Shown here: piece after piece, positions 61,825-64,000 of the stretch | How positions within the stretch are numbered: position 1 is the stretch's first letter | Layout of the letters: each line of letters opens with the position of its first letter | Assembly: GCA_963827935.1 (NCBI GenBank) | Contig: CAWHCN010000013.1 | Span: 1 to 64,000, forward strand | Direction: 5' to 3' | From: DATFNV01 sp963827935 | GTDB lineage: Bacteria > Planctomycetota > Planctomycetia > Gemmatales > Gemmataceae | Length of the DNA stretch: 64,000 bases | Translations under genes and position numbers: made by a program | Notes under the pieces: model-generated | The model's input: only the letters and a program-made list of their open reading frames with translations | Told to the model about the DNA's origin: nothing | Databases searched by the model: none

Positions 61825-62058
61825 TCACGCCCCTTGGTGGCCGGCGGGCTGCGCCTGCTGTTTCGCGGCCGCCAGCTTACGCGTGTTTTGGATCGTCAGA
61901 ATGCGGGCAATGTCCTTCTTCACCTTGCGGATCTCGCTGGGCGTTTCCAGCCGCTCCGTCGCCGATTGCACGCGGAGGTGAAAGAGCTGCTTGATGGCCT
62001 CCTTGTGAGTCAACTCGAGCTGCTCGTCGGACATCGCTCGGTATTCGGCAGCCTTCAT
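61825..62058 (-). CDS. rpmC: 50S ribosomal protein L29
   Basis: A 77-residue protein with AAEYRAMSDEQLELTHKEAI and KVKKDIARILTIQNTRKL, the L29 coiled-coil hairpin. Intact; between rplP and rpsQ as usual. Confidence 0.95.
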   Translation of the reverse strand: MKAAEYRAMSDEQLELTHKEAIKQLFHLRVQSATERLETPSEIRKVKKDIARILTIQNTRKLAAAKQQAQPAGHQGA

Positions 62059-62112
62059 GGGATCATGCTCCCTGTCATCAGCGCTCCCCTCCGGGTCGCG
62101 GCTAACCCCTGT

Positions 62113-62532
62113 TTAGATACTCGGCCGGCGCGTCACAAAGCGGCACTTGAACGGCATCTTGTAAGCGACGCGGGCCAGGGCATCGCGGGCCGCCGCCTCG
62201 GGCAGGCCGCCGATCTCGAACAGGATCATGCCCGGCTTGATGACCGCCGCCCAGTATTCCGGCTCGCCCTTCCCCTTGCCCATGCGGGTTTCGGCGGGGA
62301 TGGCGGTGACCGATTTGTGCGGGAAGACGCGGATGTACAGGCGCCCCTCGCCGCGGACCGAGTGGGTGGCCGTGATGCGACCCGCCTCGATGGCCTCGGC
62401 GCTGAGCCAGCCGGCTTCCAGCGATTGCAAGCCGAAGTCGCCGTGGGTCACCGTATTGCCACGGCAGGCGTTGCCGCGGACCACGCCGCGCAACGTTTTG
62501 CGAAACTTCACCCTCTTGGGCATCAACGGCAT
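62113..62532 (-). CDS. rplP: 50S ribosomal protein L16
   Basis: A 139-residue protein: MPKRVKFRKTLRGVVRGN, GDFGLQSLEAGWLSAEAIEA, RIFPHK-like YIRVFPHKSVTAIPAETRMG and KPGMILFEIGGLPE. The conserved Arg near GRG motif region is present. Intact. Confidence 0.97.
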   Translation of the reverse strand: MPLMPKRVKFRKTLRGVVRGNACRGNTVTHGDFGLQSLEAGWLSAEAIEAGRITATHSVRGEGRLYIRVFPHKSVTAIPAETRMGKGKGEPEYWAAVIKPGMILFEIGGLPEAAARDALARVAYKMPFKCRFVTRRPSI

Positions 62533-62562
62533 GGCCGTGCTCCTCAGTCCTTACATCAATCC

Positions 62563-62625
62563 GGCGAGCGGGGCGGCGTAAGCCCCCCGGTTTGAAACCG
62601 GGGGGCTTACGCCGCCCCGCTCGCC
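62563..62625. repeat. Near-perfect 63-base palindrome between rplP and rpsC
   Basis: Arm 62563-62593 begins GGCGAGCGGGGCGGCG and its exact complement is at 62595-62625, with a single central base. It belongs to the family of the palindrome at 30350-30418, differing at one or two positions in the arms. Confidence 0.9.
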
Positions 62626-62630
62626 TGTTT

Positions 62631-63330
62631 TTATCCCCGCCGGCCGCCGCGGCGCGGGCGCTGTTGCTGGCCGGGCGGCAGCAAGGCGGGATCGGTGGTC
62701 GGATCGAGGTAATCGCCGTTGTTGATCCAGACCTTGATGCCGATATGCCCCTGAGCGGTGCGAGCCTCGGCAAAACCATATTCGATGCGGGCCCGCAAGG
62801 TTGACAGCGGAATGCTGCCGGCCATCGCCTTCTCGTTGCGGGCCATTTCGGCACCGCCCAGGCGGCCGGCCAGCTGAATCCGCACCCCCTTGGCCCCGTT
62901 CTCCATCGTCGTATCGATGGCCCGCTTCATCGTGCGCCGGAAACTAGCCCGCTTTTCCAGCTGCTCGCGCGATGTCCTCGGCGACCAGCTGGGCGTCGAT
63001 TTCCGGACGGTTGATCTCCATCGTCTTGACCTCGATGTGCCGGTGGCACAGATCCTCGAGGTCCTTGGTCAGCTTGTCGATCTCGGTGCCCTTCTTGCCG
63101 ATGATCATGCCAACCCGGCCGGCGTAGACATAGACGACGACCTTTTCGCGCGTGCGCTCGATGCGGATCTTGGAGATACCGGCATCGCGGTAGCGCTTCT
63201 TGATGTAGGCCCGAATCTTCCGGTCCTCGATCAGCAACTCGCAGAAGTCCGCCTTGCTGGCGTACCAGGTGCTCAGCCAGTCGGTCATGATGCCGACGCG
63301 GAAGCCGGTCGGTCGTACTTTCTGACCCAT
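62631..63330 (-). CDS. rpsC: 30S ribosomal protein S3, one-base frameshift
   Basis: ATG 63330 starts MGQKVRPTGFRVGIMTDW, followed by the KH domain with VYAGRVGMIIGKKGTEIDKL. One extra base near 62968 truncates the frame; removing it gives ARDIAEQLEKRASFRRTMKR-type sequence (EDIAEQLEKRASFRRTMKRA) and the rest to the stop at 62631, ending in an Arg/Gly/Gln-rich tail. The length (about 232 residues) is normal. Essential, so probably a sequence error. Confidence 0.93.
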
Positions 63331-63384
63331 GTGACGATCTTCCCCGTCGTGGCGTTTCGTTGCTGATTCGCCGCGTGTCCCCGC

Positions 63385-63738
63385 TTACGCCGTGACTTCT
63401 TCTTCCAGGCCGTCCCAAAGGACGACGTGAATGTGCGCGTAACGGCGCTTGATCTGGTAGGCCGTGCCGCGGGCGCGCGGCTGAATCCGCTTCATGTAAG
63501 GGCCGTCATCGATGCGCGATTCGACGACGACCAAGTCCTCGACATTGCGGGCGCCCTTGTCTTCCGCATTGCCGACCGCGCTCTTGAGAACCGCCTCCAG
63601 CAGGCGGGCGCTCTTGTTGGGCAAGAACTGCAACAGCTCCATCGCCTCGTCCACGGGGCGGTTGCGAATCAGCGCCGCGAACGGCCTGATTTTTCGTGCC
63701 GACATGTCGGCATAGCGGTGGATCGCGCGATACTGCAT
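63385..63738 (-). CDS. rplV: 50S ribosomal protein L22
   Basis: A 117-residue protein: SARKIRPFAALIRNRPVDEA, LLEAVLKSAVGNAE and PYMKRIQPRARGTAYQIKRR with the tunnel loop region. Intact. An initiator tRNA gene lies directly upstream instead of rpsS. Confidence 0.97.
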   Translation of the reverse strand: MQYRAIHRYADMSARKIRPFAALIRNRPVDEAMELLQFLPNKSARLLEAVLKSAVGNAEDKGARNVEDLVVVESRIDDGPYMKRIQPRARGTAYQIKRRYAHIHVVLWDGLEEEVTA

Positions 63739-63768
63739 GGCTCCATCTCTGGCATAGGGCCTGTCAAG

Positions 63769-63840
63769 TTCCGGGGGCAGGATTTGAACCTGCGACCTCC
63801 AGGTTATGAGCCTGGCGAGCTACCACTGCTCCACCCCGGG
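63769..63840 (-). tRNA. tRNA-fMet: tRNA-fMet (anticodon CAT), initiator
   Basis: The minus strand folds into acceptor CCCGGGG with CCCCGGA (C1-A72 mismatch, the mark of initiator tRNA), D arm GAGC/GCTC, anticodon stem CCAGG/CCTGG with loop CTCATAA (CAT) and T arm GCAGG/CCTGC. The pair 29-41 is A-T rather than the G-C usual for initiators. No CCA is encoded. It lies between rpsS and rplV. Confidence 0.92.
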
Positions 63841-63846
63841 CCGTGT

Positions 63847-63900
63847 GAAGGACAAAGTACGAAGGACAAACATGCTTTTGTCCTTCGTCCTTTGTCCTTC
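63847..63900. repeat. 24-base inverted repeat of AAGGAC units beside tRNA-fMet
   Basis: GAAGGACAAAGTACGAAGGA (and four more bases, 63847-63870) pairs with 63877-63900 with one mismatch and a six-base loop. It is a relative of the repeat at 18075-18151. Confidence 0.85.
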
Positions 63901-63905
63901 GTCCT

Positions 63906-64000
63906 TTATTTCTTCCCCTTCCCGCCGCTATGGCCTCGAAACATGCGGGTGGGGGAAAATTCGCCGAGCTTGTGTCCGACCATATCCTCCGTTACGTACA
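63906..64000 (-). CDS. rpsS: 30S ribosomal protein S19, 3' end (5' cut by window)
   Basis: The last 30 codons are present: VYVTEDMVGHKLGEFSPTR and FRGHSGGKGKK with stop at 63906-63908. GHKLGEF and F-R-x-H are the conserved S19 end. The rest lies beyond the right edge. Confidence 0.95.
   Translation of the reverse strand, partial: YVTEDMVGHKLGEFSPTRMFRGHSGGKGKK

Overview
The window looks like chromosomal DNA of a high-G+C planctomycete, most like the Gemmataceae. The reasons are a DUF1501 protein with a twin-arginine leader, a DUF1580 protein, a ThuA-like secreted protein, paired S46 peptidases, an acidic helix-turn-helix protein with repeated SDVR and SEFELTLD blocks, an RRM-RGG protein, and an S10-spc ribosomal cluster in which S5 is followed directly by L15 (no L30). 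This assignment is inference; no 16S or marker search was possible.

Layout. 1-4940 is the right part of an integrative element: excisionase-like end, DUF669 protein, archaeo-eukaryotic-type primase, truncated RecA/DnaB-like ATPase, a low-G+C cargo gene (HTH fused to a possible uracil-DNA-glycosylase-like domain) and a tyrosine recombinase, ending about 200 bases from the 3' end of a tRNA-Val gene. 5.0-9.3 kb holds an RRM protein, an HpcH/HpaI aldolase, a membrane hydroxylase and a DUF4365-like nuclease. 9.4-12.0 kb is an IS91-type element with its own tyrosine recombinase, followed by a truncated WD40 gene. 13-19.9 kb carries a histidine kinase, a CoA-transferase subunit, a TPR protein, a ThuA protein, an ABC transporter pair and a PIN toxin-antitoxin pair. 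20-26.4 kb is an acyl-CoA cluster (thiolase, methylmalonyl-CoA mutase large and B12 subunits, MeaB chaperone) interrupted by accessory genes, including a possible Tse2-like toxin pair inserted at the thiolase 3' end.

26.4-39.1 kb holds the acidic HTH protein, a secreted domain protein, a DEAD-box helicase, an inositol-phosphatase-family enzyme, TruB and two S46 peptidases, with many palindromic repeats between them. 39.5-48.9 kb is an accessory stretch with a SWIM/DDE transposase, small DNA-binding-type proteins, a DUF1501 protein, an IS110 transposase and a 120-base MITE. 48.9-53.4 kb holds a phosphatidylserine decarboxylase and a large Asp-box propeller protein. From 53.9 kb to the right end the minus strand carries map, adk, secY and the S10-spc ribosomal genes, with an initiator tRNA gene between rpsS and rplV.

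Two features run through the whole window. First, about twenty genes are broken by one-base indels, mostly in short G/C runs, including rplR, rplF, rplE, rpsC and adk; this is best read as residual sequencing or assembly error, so most apparent pseudogenes here are probably intact in the organism. Second, intergenic gaps are full of long, nearly perfect palindromes falling into several families, seven of them inside the ribosomal cluster, and one family arranged like REPINs (opposed 26-base palindromes).
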